64,000 nucleotides of DNA from an uncultured Eubacteriales bacterium. GTDB taxonomy: Bacteria; Bacillota; Clostridia; Christensenellales; Borkfalkiaceae. A model generated the notes under the pieces. That model was not told where the DNA came from. It did no database searches and was given only the letters and a program-made list of their open reading frames with translations. The translations under genes and the position numbers were made by a program. Positions 1-8,308 of this stretch are shown one piece after another. The stretch spans positions 186,001 through 250,000 of the forward strand of contig CAJLRM010000001.1 of assembly GCA_905209085.1 (NCBI GenBank), read 5' to 3'. The number at the start of each line of letters is the position of its first letter. Position 1 is the stretch's first letter.

Positions 1-143
1 ATTCTCTATTTTCGCTCTCTTTTCCTTAAACCACCTTTCTCGTCGATCCCCATTTTTTTATCTTTTTATGATTCTTCCTAAAACTCGCCCGCTTGTCACA
101 AAGCTTCCGGCTTTCGTCTTTTCCCGGGAAGCCGGCTGCGCGG

Positions 144-584
144 TCAAAAGTTTTCTTTTCCTGCACTCTTTTCGCCCACCTCGCCCTTCAATATGTCGCC
201 CAGGGTGACGCTTTCCAAATATCCGTCTATGCGGCTGTCCAACTCCTTCCAAAGAGGGAGCGTAAGACAATGCGCCGCGCGGCTGCAACTCTCTTCGCAA
301 TCCAAACAGGAAACGGGCGCAAGGCTTCCTTCCGTCGCTTTGAGTATACCGCCGACGGTATAGTCCGCCGCATCCTTCGCCAAACGATAACCGCCCGTTT
401 TTCCGCGGCGGCTGTCCAAAAACCCCGCTTTGGAAAGCGCCGCGACAATCGCTTCCAAATATTTCAGGGACACTTCCTGCCGCCCGGAAATCTCCGCAAG
501 CGAAACATACTCCCCGCCTTTACTGTTTGCCGCCAAATCCAGCATGACGCGGAGCGCGTACCGTCCCTTCGTGGAAATTTTCAT
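144..584 (-). CDS. Rrf2-family transcriptional regulator (IscR/CymR-like)
   Basis: A 146-aa protein with the full Rrf2 winged-helix layout: N-terminal MKISTKGRYALRVM, recognition region around residues 28-50 and the wing GKTGGYRLAK near residue 65. Cysteines at about 93, 96, 100 and 106 lie where IscR/NsrR-type members bind an Fe-S cluster, so iron-sulfur, redox or cysteine sensing is plausible. The spacing is not that of IscR exactly, and the ligand is inferred. The ATG follows an AAGGAG ribosome-binding site. The gene stands alone with its own promoter (627-655), and no cysteine or Fe-S genes are next to it in the window, so the regulon is unknown. Confidence 0.9.
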   Translation of the reverse strand: MKISTKGRYALRVMLDLAANSKGGEYVSLAEISGRQEVSLKYLEAIVAALSKAGFLDSRRGKTGGYRLAKDAADYTVGGILKATEGSLAPVSCLDCEESCSRAAHCLTLPLWKELDSRIDGYLESVTLGDILKGEVGEKSAGKENF

Positions 585-626
585 TTTTCCCTTCTCCTTT
601 TTCCTATTCTTTTACTATGGATTATA

Positions 627-655
627 AGTATAGCACAAAAAACGGAGAAACGCAA
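627..655 (-). promoter_or_regulatory. Promoter of the Rrf2 gene, -35 inside a perfect hairpin
   Basis: Read on the minus strand: TTGCGT (650-655), a 17-bp spacer, TATACT (627-632). The -35 sits in the loop and 3' arm of a perfect inverted repeat with 11-bp arms (642-665), and the spacer contains T6. The hairpin plus T-run also forms a terminator for transcripts arriving from the right. Confidence 0.65.
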
Positions 656-665
656 GCGTTTCTCC
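642..665. terminator. Perfect 11-bp-arm hairpin with T-tract
   Basis: Arms CGGAGAAACGC and GCGTTTCTCCG are separated by two bases; on the minus strand TTTTTT follows directly. It reads as an intrinsic terminator for leftward transcription and overlaps the Rrf2 promoter. Confidence 0.6.
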
Positions 666-882
666 GCAAAGCGGCCGACAAAAACGTATTCTCCTCCCGC
701 ATTGTTTTCCAAGCTTTTCTCCCGCGCGATTTCTTCCCTATCTACATTTCGTTTTTCTTCTCCCGTCCCTTTCCGCCGTTTTCTTCAAAGCTTCTCGTCT
801 GTTTTTTATAAAAAAGAAACGCTTTTCAAAAAGTGAAAGCAGAAATGGGTGTGCCCCATAGGGATTTTTTATAACAAACACT

Positions 883-912
883 AAAGGATAGCAAAATTTT
901 TTGCTATCCTTT
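883..912. terminator. Hairpin terminator after the SHOCT-domain gene
   Basis: Arms AAAGGATAGCAA and TTGCTATCCTTT flank an A/T loop. It lies 60 bp past the stop of the minus-strand gene ending at 971. The rest of 666-970 shows no gene, only a small CTTCGCTTGCGAAG hairpin near 934-947. Confidence 0.55.
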
Positions 913-970
913 GTCTTTGCCTTGCAAAGCCCACACTTCGCTTGCGAAGTATAGTGCGTTATACTTAATA

Positions 971-1666
971 TTATAAACCTAATAGTTGTTTTTTCTTAGC
1001 ATCAAATTCTTCTTGATTAATAATACCGGAGTCAAGAAGATTTTTATATTTTATTATCTCATCAGTAGGACTTGAAACTGTTTGATTTTTATCATATGTT
1101 TCACTTTCTAAAAGACAATCATCTAAAAAAGAAATTATGTTTTGAGAAGCAATGGTAGAACATTGTATTTTACCAGCATATGTAATTAGATTTACCTTTA
1201 CTGTTTGTATTCCACCTACGGTTTTTGTTTCTTCTTTTGCGGTATTACTACCTACTATTGCTCCAACTCCTCCAAATAAAGCGCCTCCAACAACAGCTCG
1301 GGAAATTCCACCTTTTTTCTTTGTTATTGTTTTTTGTCCTACCATTTCAATTTGATAGTTATCAATTTCATCAAACCTAAAAAATATTGACGGAACTTTT
1401 CCTTTTGATAAGTTTCCAAACACAAATAGTTTATGATTTGAGTCTACGGTTATTGTTCCACCACTGAATGATGTTAATAATTGTGTTTGTGTAAATAATT
1501 TTTTTCTTTCATTATTTATTTCCCAAAATTCTTTTAAAGTTGCAATGGTTTTAGTCTCATGTGAAGAACATATTAATGAACAATTGAAACATATTTCTCC
1601 ATCACTTGCTTTGGTTTTTAACAAAACCCCAATTTTTTCGTCACAAATAGGGCAAATTTTTGCCAT
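971..1666 (-). CDS. DUF4428-like zinc-ribbon protein with C-terminal SHOCT domain
   Basis: About 231 aa. An N-terminal zinc ribbon (CPICDEKIG near residue 4, then CFNCSLIC) resembles DUF4428. A middle segment may be a PH-like fold and contains a glycine-zipper stretch (GGALFGGVGAIVGS). The C-terminal ~28 residues (YKNLLDSGIINQEEFDAKK) match the short SHOCT domain. The start at 1666 is preferred because GGGAGGT precedes that ATG; the longer reading frame to 1708 lacks a site. The gene is much more AT-rich than its neighbours, which suggests horizontal acquisition. Proteins of this layout are common in mobile or accessory regions, and the function is unknown. Confidence 0.75.
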   Translation of the reverse strand: MAKICPICDEKIGVLLKTKASDGEICFNCSLICSSHETKTIATLKEFWEINNERKKLFTQTQLLTSFSGGTITVDSNHKLFVFGNLSKGKVPSIFFRFDEIDNYQIEMVGQKTITKKKGGISRAVVGGALFGGVGAIVGSNTAKEETKTVGGIQTVKVNLITYAGKIQCSTIASQNIISFLDDCLLESETYDKNQTVSSPTDEIIKYKNLLDSGIINQEEFDAKKKQLLGL

Positions 1667-1743
1667 AATTCTTACCTCCCAAATAAAAACAATAAAAAAG
1701 TGCGCCAACCGAAGTTAACGCACAAAAACGCAAACTCCGTTGT

Positions 1744-1902
1744 TGTCACACAAATCTCAAAATAGCCATAGGATAACCTATCGTCATAAATCAAGTGGAA
1801 TTTGCTGTTTTATCAAATTCTATGATTTACCACGACAAGTAAAAATATCCCTTTAAAAAATAAAGAGTTATCCCTATGCGTGACTATTTAATTTGTGTGA
1901 CA
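1744..1902. repeat. Long imperfect palindrome (nested inverted repeats)
   Basis: The outer arms (1744-1777 and 1867-1902) share TGTCACACAAAT at the ends and an ATAGG-ATAAC core. The inner arms (about 1780-1804 and 1814-1836) pair ATAAATCA and GGAATTTG with their complements. The whole 159-bp AT-rich unit could fold into one extended hairpin. No open reading frame fits inside. It could be a MITE-like element or a structured RNA; the sequence does not decide. Confidence 0.55.
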
Positions 1903-1959
1903 TACATAATATATCACAAATTAAAAATTTTATCAACCTATTTTGTGGGCAAAAAGAAA

Positions 1960-1981
1960 ACTCGACTTAAAAAAGTCGAGT
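1960..1981 (-). terminator. Terminator for the LOG-like gene
   Basis: ACTCGACTT and AAGTCGAGT flank an A-rich loop. On the minus strand the stem is followed by TTTTCTTTTT. It lies 280 bp downstream of the gene at 2262-2822; the stretch 1982-2261 shows no gene. Confidence 0.6.
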
Positions 1982-2261
1982 CCGCAAAATATTAAATTTA
2001 AATCCCTATCGGAGACCAACTAAAATCCTTCTCTTTTTTCTCTTTTTCAAAGCGTTTCCGTCAGCGGCGTCTTTCCCTTGTGCCAAAAGAATTTGCGTCG
2101 TTTTTTTATAAATTTTAAAAAATCGCAGAAAAGCGATTTTTCGATCCGTTTTTTCAAGCGGAAAATTTCTTATCCCCTCCATTCCTTTTGAGAAAAGGGG
2201 TTCAGGGGCTTTTCACAGGCTAAAAGACGAGATACCCGCTCGTTTACCGCAATTTTTCAAA

Positions 2262-2822
2262 TCAGCGGATTCCCTGATGGCGTAAGGAGTAAAGCCCGAT
2301 TTTTTCGTTTAATATCTCTATCATGCTTCGGGGCGTGGAAACGCCGTAAACTTTATCTTCGGCAATGTTTTCATAACGCACGGCATCGTCTAAACGGGTG
2401 TCCGCAAGTTTGGCGCTCCACCCGCCCGAATTTCTGTATGCGATGATCAGCCGCTTCAACGACCACGCGAAGGCGAACTCGCACATGGTGCCCGCGCCGC
2501 CGCCGATTCCCACCACCGCGTCCGCGTTGGCGACCAGCGCATTGCGCATCATATCCAGCCCGGTGGGGATGACGATGTCGGCATAAACATTGGCAGTTTC
2601 CGCGTCAAAGGAAGGAACGAGGGCAATCGTATCCCCTTCCCGATAATTTTCCGAAGCGTGCGCGCCCGCGAACACCGCTTCCATCACGCCGCCCATACCG
2701 CCCGACTGCACGCGATATCCGTTATCCACCAGAATTTTGCCCGTTTCGTAAGCGAGGCGGCGACGGATCCCGTCTTCTTCTATTTTTTTGTTGCCGATGA
2801 CGGCGACTATTTTTTTTCTCAT
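2262..2822 (-). CDS. LOG/SLOG-family nucleotide-binding protein (TIGR00725-like)
   Basis: A 186-aa Rossmann-like protein. It shows an early GGMGGVMEA loop (about residue 41), VIPTGLDMMRN in the middle and a glycine-rich IGGGAGTMCEFAFA motif (about 105-118), the variant of PGGxGTxxE typical of TIGR00725 proteins rather than cytokinin-activating LOG enzymes. Members bind nucleotide-like ligands, and the cellular role of this subfamily is not established. The gene stands alone, with a good promoter at 2923-2951. The C-terminal tail after about residue 165 is not conserved to my eye. Confidence 0.8.
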   Translation of the reverse strand: MRKKIVAVIGNKKIEEDGIRRRLAYETGKILVDNGYRVQSGGMGGVMEAVFAGAHASENYREGDTIALVPSFDAETANVYADIVIPTGLDMMRNALVANADAVVGIGGGAGTMCEFAFAWSLKRLIIAYRNSGGWSAKLADTRLDDAVRYENIAEDKVYGVSTPRSMIEILNEKIGLYSLRHQGIR

Positions 2823-2922
2823 TTCCTATCCTCCCGTAAACTGTTTTTTCGTTACTCTCCACCGAGCGAAGCTCCGTTTGAATCCGGCGCGGAAATAGTT
2901 ATGCAGCGCCTATTTTGTCTTT

Positions 2923-2951
2923 ATTATAACTCATTCGCTTTTGAAAATCAA
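2923..2951 (-). promoter_or_regulatory. Promoter of the LOG-like gene
   Basis: On the minus strand: TTGATT (2946-2951), 17-bp spacer, TATAAT (2923-2928), about 100 bp upstream of the start codon. The rest of 2823-3216 shows no gene. Confidence 0.65.
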
Positions 2952-3216
2952 CGGGCAGAAGGAAAATTTCCCCCGCCCGTCACATTTTTTCACAAAATCC
3001 GCCCTGTTTTGCTTTCTTCGCGCAAACTTTTCCTCAAAATCCGAGGGATTCCGCGCTGCTTTTGCCGAACGCAAAACGGGGAAGGCGAGCAACTGCTTCC
3101 CGCCAAAGCGGAAAACGCCGCGAGCCAAAACTCTTTCGCGCCTGCAAAATCACGCTTCGATAGCGCGAAATTTACGAAAAGGAAAGAAACGTCAAAACGC
3201 CTCCGCGGAAAGAGTT

Positions 3217-4179
3217 TCAGCCGTTTTCCTTCGCCTGCGCATAGGCGCCGTACATTCCCGCGTCGTTGCCGAGCTTCGCCCCTACGATCTTTAAAGGCAC
3301 TTCGTCGGCGCAGACGTAAATTTGTTCCTCCACCGCCTTTCTCAGCGGCACGAAGAGCCCTTCCCCCTCGCAGGCGATGCCCCCGCCCAATACGACGGCT
3401 TCGGGGCGGAGAATATTGACGAGGTTAGCGATGCCCACCGCCAAATACTCGATATATTGATTGACGACTTCCTGCGCGTCCTTATCCCCTCTGCGCGCGC
3501 CTTCGAACGCCGTCCTGCCGTCCACATTGTCGAGGCTTCCTTGCGCAATCTCCCACATTTTGCTATCGCAATTTTCTTCCATGCGCTTTTTGGTCTGACG
3601 GATGAGCGCCGTCGCGGAAGCGTAACATTCGAAACAGCCGTGTCTGCCGCAGCCGCACAGCAATCCGTCGCCGCGGATAGACATATGCCCGATTTCCGCG
3701 CCCGCGCTCATATAGCCTTCCAGCATCTTTCCGTCGACGACGATGCCGCCGCCCACGCCCGTTCCCAAAGTGATGAAAATGCTGCTTTGATAGAGAGAGC
3801 CGGAGCCGAATTTCGCTTCCCCGAACGCCGCCGCATTGGCGTCGTTGACGACGCAGACCTTCTTTCCCGTCAGTTTCGCCACCGTATCCCCGAGCGGAAC
3901 GTCCGTCCAGCCGTAATTGCTCCATTTGAGAATGACGCCCGTTTTGCTGTTGACGACGCCGGGGGAGGCGATGCCGATTTTTTCGACGTCCTCAAACGCC
4001 GCTCCCGCGGCTTGCGCGACTCCCTTCGCCACTTCCGCCAGTTTTGCCGCCGTTCCTTCAAACCCGTCCGCCGCATTGGTGACGATGCTCTTTTTGGCAA
4101 CGATCCTGCCCTCTTTATCAAACAGAGCCGCTTTTGCGCTCATGCCGCCGAGATCGATTCCGATGATATACGCTTGCAT
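3217..4179 (-). CDS. glcK: ROK-family sugar kinase (probable glucokinase)
   Basis: A 320-aa ROK kinase that phosphorylates a hexose, probably glucose, with ATP in the cytoplasm. The phosphate-1 loop IIGIDLGGMSAKAALFD opens the protein. The catalytic Asp is in VVNDANAA (about 113), and the ROK sugar site has AEIGHMS. The structural zinc motif CGCGRHGCFECY has cysteines near 175, 177 and 182, with His165 completing it. The length is normal. The start codon follows AGAGAGGT. The gene lies about 80 bp downstream of the flavoprotein gene on the same strand and may be co-transcribed. Fructose or N-acetylmannosamine specificity cannot be excluded from sequence alone. Confidence 0.9.
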   Translation of the reverse strand: MQAYIIGIDLGGMSAKAALFDKEGRIVAKKSIVTNAADGFEGTAAKLAEVAKGVAQAAGAAFEDVEKIGIASPGVVNSKTGVILKWSNYGWTDVPLGDTVAKLTGKKVCVVNDANAAAFGEAKFGSGSLYQSSIFITLGTGVGGGIVVDGKMLEGYMSAGAEIGHMSIRGDGLLCGCGRHGCFECYASATALIRQTKKRMEENCDSKMWEIAQGSLDNVDGRTAFEGARRGDKDAQEVVNQYIEYLAVGIANLVNILRPEAVVLGGGIACEGEGLFVPLRKAVEEQIYVCADEVPLKIVGAKLGNDAGMYGAYAQAKENG

Positions 4180-4257
4180 AGAACTTGATAACCTCTCTAT
4201 AAATTTATGTTTTTTATGCGAAAAAGGACATCGAGGGAAAACGCGCGCACTTCCCTT

Positions 4258-4875
4258 TCAACGGATAAAATTGGTGTAGACCTTCTTTTCCCTGACGGGC
4301 TCTATTCCCGCGTTTTTACCCGCTTCAATGCATTTCAAAAGCCACGCCATGTTATTGCCGAGCGAACGCATCGTCTGCATTCCCTCTTCGTCGCGGGAGG
4401 CCTCGTCCGCGTTGTTGCCGTGTATTTCGTTCCAATAGGTGGAGGATACCACGGGCATGGAGCTGATGGTGAAATATTTGTTCATCATATCGAACGTGGC
4501 GGTGCTTCCCGCGCGGCGGCAGCTGACCACCGCGGCCGCGGGCTTATAGGCAAACAGTTTTCCCTTGCCGTAAAACGCCCTGTCCATAAACGCCGTGATG
4601 GCGCCCGAGGCGGAAGCGAAGTGCACGGGCGTGCCGAAAACGAAACCGTCGGCAAGCGCCGCTTTTTCCAAAAATTCGTTCACCTTGTCGTTTAAAAAGC
4701 ATTTTCCCGTTTTCAGGCACCCGCCGCAGCCGAGGCACCCCGAAAGCGGCTGTTTGCCCAGCCAGAAAATTTCCGTTTCCACCCCGCCCGCCAAAAGGGA
4801 TTTTTCCACTTCTTTCAGCGCCGTATACGTGCTCCCCTTTTCGTGCGGACTGCCGTTTACCAAAATCACTTTCAT
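4258..4875 (-). CDS. NADPH-dependent FMN reductase / flavodoxin-fold protein
   Basis: About 205 aa, with an N-terminal flavodoxin-like fold: VILVNGSPHEKGST forms the FMN phosphate loop. A cysteine cluster follows (GCLGCGGCLKTGKC, about 48-61), typical of Clostridia iron-sulfur flavoprotein relatives and 'NADPH-dependent FMN reductase' proteins. FGTPVHFASASG contacts the flavin. The ATG at 4875 is preferred over an upstream GTG at 4884, because the GGAGG then has about 10 nt of spacing. Expected role: electron transfer or reduction of quinones or nitro compounds; the substrate is unknown. It has its own promoter at 4911-4939. Confidence 0.85.
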   Translation of the reverse strand: MKVILVNGSPHEKGSTYTALKEVEKSLLAGGVETEIFWLGKQPLSGCLGCGGCLKTGKCFLNDKVNEFLEKAALADGFVFGTPVHFASASGAITAFMDRAFYGKGKLFAYKPAAAVVSCRRAGSTATFDMMNKYFTISSMPVVSSTYWNEIHGNNADEASRDEEGMQTMRSLGNNMAWLLKCIEAGKNAGIEPVREKKVYTNFIR

Positions 4876-4910
4876 AATTTTCACGCCTCCCTTTTTTCAC
4901 TGTCCGTTGT

Positions 4911-4939
4911 ATTATATCACACTTTTTCGGATATTTCAA
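4911..4939 (-). promoter_or_regulatory. Promoter of the flavoprotein gene
   Basis: On the minus strand: TTGAAA (4934-4939), 17-bp spacer, TATAAT (4911-4916), about 35 bp before the ATG. Confidence 0.7.
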
Positions 4940-5762
4940 TACTATTTCGCCGGAAATTGTGCGATTTTCGATTATTTTTTATTTTTTTGTGTACCGTTTT
5001 TTCCCTGAGTGTCAAAAAGCACCATTTTTCGCAACCGTTATTTTCTTTGTCATAAATTTTTTCGTTTCCTGCGCCCTTTCTCCCGCAGACGTTTTGAAAA
5101 CGGGAATCGGCAAGGGCAGGTAAGGGACAACTTATCTTTAAAGAAAGCGGCAGGATTCGTTTTTCGACGAACGACGGAGTTTTCAGAGGAGGGCAGACAA
5201 GCCGCTCGGCTTTAAGAAACCAGAAGATTGGGATACAAAAGACGACTTCCTTAACGCCGCTTATCCGTGAAGCGAGGAAGGGAAAAATTCTCGAAGAAAG
5301 ACGGCTTAAAAGCATATTCTCCCCGAAACGAAGCAGGGAAAGGATACAAATAGAAGGCGGCTTATACCGCCTCCCGGAAATAAAAAAAGCGAAATCTTCC
5401 AAACAAACGGCGCACCGCGTTTCTGATCTTCTCACCGGGGAATAAGCGAATCGTTTTGAGAAGAAATTTCCCCGAGGGAACGGTTTTCTTTGAAAACAGA
5501 TCGGATTTTTACGAGGAAGGCGAGTTTTCCATGCATTTTGCGCGTTAAAAATTTCTAAAAAACAAAGACATTCCTTCTTATGGTGAGGCTTGTCCTTTAA
5601 GGGAGATCGGGATATTTCCCGACAAACGCTTGACTTACGACGCGCCGAAGAATTTAACGGACGCGGATTTTCCTTCTGACAAAAGAGCGGACGGGCTTTT
5701 ATCCTACGGCTTGCAAGCGGTTTCCGCTCCTCTTTCCCGCCCCGATAGTTTTCGACGATCTC
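4940..5762. other. Intergenic region, no supported gene
   Basis: About 820 bp, purine-rich on the plus strand. Reading frames in it lack ribosome-binding sites and recognisable motifs. A small hairpin AGGCGG/CCGCCT lies near 5363-5381. It may be decayed coding DNA, but I see no family signature. Confidence 0.5.
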
Positions 5763-6230
5763 TTACCTGATAGGGGGAAATTCGATGCCGAATTTTTCTT
5801 TCAGCCAGGAAATGTCCGTAACCCAGCCCTCCGCCTCGTTGCGGCGGAGATACTCTCTGTTCGCTTCCCCGAGAGCCTCGTGAAACTCCGACTGCGTGCA
5901 GCCGTTCACTTTCATAAAGTGTTCCATCGCCTCCGCGCCCCGCCCCGTCAGCTGCGTGCGCCCGATATGGATGACTTCGTGGCAGCGATGGCAGACGGCA
6001 ATCACTGTTTCCAATTTTTGCAGTCTTTTCCCGTCGTCGTAACGCCATCTCTCATGGGCTTCGAGGCGGGAAGCGCGCGCGCCGCAGATCATACATCGGC
6101 CGCCCGCCCGGGCATAGGCGTCCTTTCTCACCGCATCCCATTGCTGTTTGGAAAGCACGCTGCGCAAATTGGCGTACCAGCACTCTTCGGGCACCATTTC
6201 AAAATCGAGCTTGTATTTCTTATTCTTCAT
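5763..6230 (-). CDS. HNH-type zinc-binding protein downstream of mutY
   Basis: A 155-aa protein. CMICGARAS (about 43) and CHRCHEVIHIG (about 85) supply two CxxC pairs, and LEAHERWRYDD lies between them, an arrangement like HNH endonucleases with a Cys4 zinc site. A histidine-rich active site is visible (HERW, CHEVIH). The start at 6230 follows GGGAGTG. The upstream 150 codons in the same frame overlap mutY and are not real. The gene begins 32 bp after the mutY stop, so it is the last gene of the FtsK-like/mutY operon. A nuclease role in DNA repair is suggested by context only. Confidence 0.75.
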   Translation of the reverse strand: MKNKKYKLDFEMVPEECWYANLRSVLSKQQWDAVRKDAYARAGGRCMICGARASRLEAHERWRYDDGKRLQKLETVIAVCHRCHEVIHIGRTQLTGRGAEAMEHFMKVNGCTQSEFHEALGEANREYLRRNEAEGWVTDISWLKEKFGIEFPPIR

Positions 6231-6262
6231 CCCGCGTTCACTCCCTGTTTCTCTTTTCGGCT

Positions 6263-7318
6263 CTAAGCCAAAAGGAACAAAATTTCCATGCACTGTCTGA
6301 AAGCCGTGGGCAGAGATACCGACCTTTCTATCTCCTCTATCGAATAGACGGGAAAAGGAGCCGTTTCCGCCCGCACCAAAAAGCAATCCATCTCCCAGCG
6401 AATGTGCGTAAAAACGTGCGTGTAACGCTTTTCCCTTACGATCGTGTACGGAGAAACGCCCCATTCCTTCAACGCGCGTTCCGGCGTATCCCCCAGCTCG
6501 GCAATGCGGGAAGGAAACTCGTTCATTCCCTTCAAGACGCCCGACTCCCGTTTTCGGACGGCGATGCCGGACGGCGTTTCGATGACGAATACGAAAACTT
6601 TTTCGCTCCGCTTTTCCTTCTTCGCGGGCAGGACGGGAAAGGCGCTCTGCGTGCCGTGCCTGCGGGCGAGGCAAATTCCCCCGAGCGGACACTTGTCGCA
6701 GTCGGGGGAGAGCGGCTTACATATCAGCGCGCCCAGTTCCATCAGGCTCTGCGTAAAATCCGAGCATCCCTCACCGTCCTCGGGATATATTGCCGCCAGC
6801 TTTTCCTGCAAATAGGCGCGATAAAGGGGCTGAGAGATGTCAGTGGGATTTTCGGTGAGTCGGGACAAGACCCGAAACACGTTGCCGTCCACGGCGGGAA
6901 CGGGCAGACCGAACGCGATGGAGAGAATGGCGCCCGCCGTATACTCCCCGATTCCCGGCAGACTTTTGAGCTGTTTTTCATCGGCGGGAAATTCCCCGCC
7001 GAAACGCTTGCAGAGGACGATCGCCGCCTTCTGCATATTGCGCACGCGACTGTAATATCCCAGCCCCTCCCAAAGTTTGAGGAGTTTTTCTTCCTCGCAC
7101 GCCGCCAAATCCTGCACAGTGGGAAGCTCTTTCAAAAAGCGCAGATAATACTCGCGCGCCGCCTCGACGCGCGTCTGTTGCAGCATGATCTCCGATACCC
7201 ACACCCTGTACGGCGTGGGATTCTCCCGCCACGGCAATACGCGCTTGTTTTCCCGATACCAGGCAAGCAAGGGAGCGGGAATGAGAGCAAAAGGAAAATC
7301 GTCCGTTTTTTGTATCAT
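6263..7318 (-). CDS. mutY: A/G-specific adenine glycosylase MutY
   Basis: A 351-aa base-excision repair enzyme that removes adenine mispaired with 8-oxoguanine. Catalytic Glu43 is in SEIMLQQT. The helix-hairpin-helix LPGIGEYTAGA (about 120-130) leads to catalytic Asp144 in AVDGNVFR. The [4Fe-4S] cluster ligands are Cys200, 207, 210 and 216, with the family spacing C-x6-C-x2-C-x5-C. A C-terminal NUDIX-like domain (about 230-350) recognises 8-oxoG. All key residues are present and the length is normal. It lies 30 bp behind the FtsK-like gene and is followed by the HNH gene, all on one strand. The ribosome-binding site (GGGAA) is weak. Confidence 0.95.
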   Translation of the reverse strand: MIQKTDDFPFALIPAPLLAWYRENKRVLPWRENPTPYRVWVSEIMLQQTRVEAAREYYLRFLKELPTVQDLAACEEEKLLKLWEGLGYYSRVRNMQKAAIVLCKRFGGEFPADEKQLKSLPGIGEYTAGAILSIAFGLPVPAVDGNVFRVLSRLTENPTDISQPLYRAYLQEKLAAIYPEDGEGCSDFTQSLMELGALICKPLSPDCDKCPLGGICLARRHGTQSAFPVLPAKKEKRSEKVFVFVIETPSGIAVRKRESGVLKGMNEFPSRIAELGDTPERALKEWGVSPYTIVREKRYTHVFTHIRWEMDCFLVRAETAPFPVYSIEEIERSVSLPTAFRQCMEILFLLA

Positions 7319-7348
7319 ATCTCTTATTTTTTCCCTTTTTACGTCCCT

Positions 7349-8077
7349 TTACGCAAGCGCGTTGAAAAAATCGATTGTTTCCGAAAAGGAAGGGGAATCG
7401 GGGAAAGAGAACTCCTTAGGCAAGGTCAGCGAGGAATCGGCGTTGACGAAAGTGACGTCCGCCTTGCCCTCCTTTTTGGGCGTGACGAGGCAGTTGCCTA
7501 TCCCCACGAAAGCGCCCGGGTAGCCGCTGAAAATGCTCTTTAACAAATCGACGCCCGTGATGATCTCCGTCCCGCTTGTCCCCGCCGCGTCGAAACACGC
7601 CTTATAGGGTTCCAGCATCCCGTTTTTCGACCCGTCGGGAAGTTCCTCCAATCCGTCGAGGACGACGAAAAGCCGCGGGCAGCCCGCCTTCAAGCCGCGC
7701 ATACGCACCAGTTCCTCCACCGTACCGAGCGCCGCCAGATAGTCCGCCGTGGAACGGAGGTAAGGCACGGTGACGTCCGCATTTTTAAGTCGCAGCAATT
7801 CCCCGTATTCGGCGCGCGGGGAAAGAATGAGAAAAGCCGCTTCCGATCTGTCGTACACACAGGCGAGAGTCATCACCAATCGGCGGATGAAGTTATCCCG
7901 CCCCGCGCCCGTGACGCAGACGTGATGATAGCGCGCGGGGTTTTCCTCGCGGTGCGCCACGAGGACGTTGCCCGCCTCGTCCTGACCGAGCGGGATACAG
8001 GCGCGCAGCTGTTCGAAACGATAGACGTTTTTTCGGGATATTTCCGACAAAGAGGCGATAAATTCTTCCGCTTTCAT
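7349..8077 (-). CDS. FtsK/SpoIIIE-like protein with degenerate P-loop
   Basis: A 242-aa protein. Its layout resembles the FtsK motor core: a strand entering a would-be P-loop (VCVTGAGRDNFIRR, about 68-81), then LVMTLACVYDRSEAAFLIL and a Walker-B-like FVVLDGLEEL (about 153-162). The Walker A lysine and Ser/Thr (GKS/T) are absent, so ATP hydrolysis is unlikely. The similarity is my reading of motif order and needs a profile search. The start at 8077 follows GGAAAGGACGG. It is first in the operon with mutY and the HNH gene, behind a strong promoter. It could be a structural or regulatory DNA-repair partner; that is inference. Confidence 0.5.
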   Translation of the reverse strand: MKAEEFIASLSEISRKNVYRFEQLRACIPLGQDEAGNVLVAHREENPARYHHVCVTGAGRDNFIRRLVMTLACVYDRSEAAFLILSPRAEYGELLRLKNADVTVPYLRSTADYLAALGTVEELVRMRGLKAGCPRLFVVLDGLEELPDGSKNGMLEPYKACFDAAGTSGTEIITGVDLLKSIFSGYPGAFVGIGNCLVTPKKEGKADVTFVNADSSLTLPKEFSFPDSPSFSETIDFFNALA

Positions 8078-8132
8078 AAAATTCCGTCCTTTCCGCGGGA
8101 GAACCGCGAAGAATATGCGTTCTTTTCCTATC

Positions 8133-8161
8133 AGTATACTCCCTTTGCGCCCAAATGTCAA
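8133..8161 (-). promoter_or_regulatory. Promoter of the FtsK-like/mutY/HNH operon
   Basis: On the minus strand: TTGACA (8156-8161), 17-bp spacer, TATACT (8133-8138). Confidence 0.75.
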
Positions 8162-8198
8162 GTTTTCGGAAATTTTTTGAAAAAACTCGCCCCGTTCG

Positions 8199-8227
8199 TT
8201 GAAATTTTCTTTTTTTCGGTTTATAAT
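8199..8227 (+). promoter_or_regulatory. Promoter of yqeY, divergent from the mutY operon
   Basis: TTGAAA (8199-8204), 17-bp spacer, TATAAT (8222-8227); 80 bp before the yqeY start. Confidence 0.7.
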
Positions 8228-8308
8228 AGAATAAGGAACAGTATAGGCTCCGTCCGAGCCTTCGCCTTCAAAGCGAAAAACTCCTTTCGGGCGGAACGGG
8301 AGGCTTTT

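Noticed and set aside
93..836. 247-codon plus-strand frame
   Set aside because: Antisense to the Rrf2 gene and its promoter hairpin.
4917..5435. 172-codon minus-strand frame before the flavoprotein gene
   Set aside because: No ribosome-binding site or motif, and it overlaps the flavoprotein promoter.
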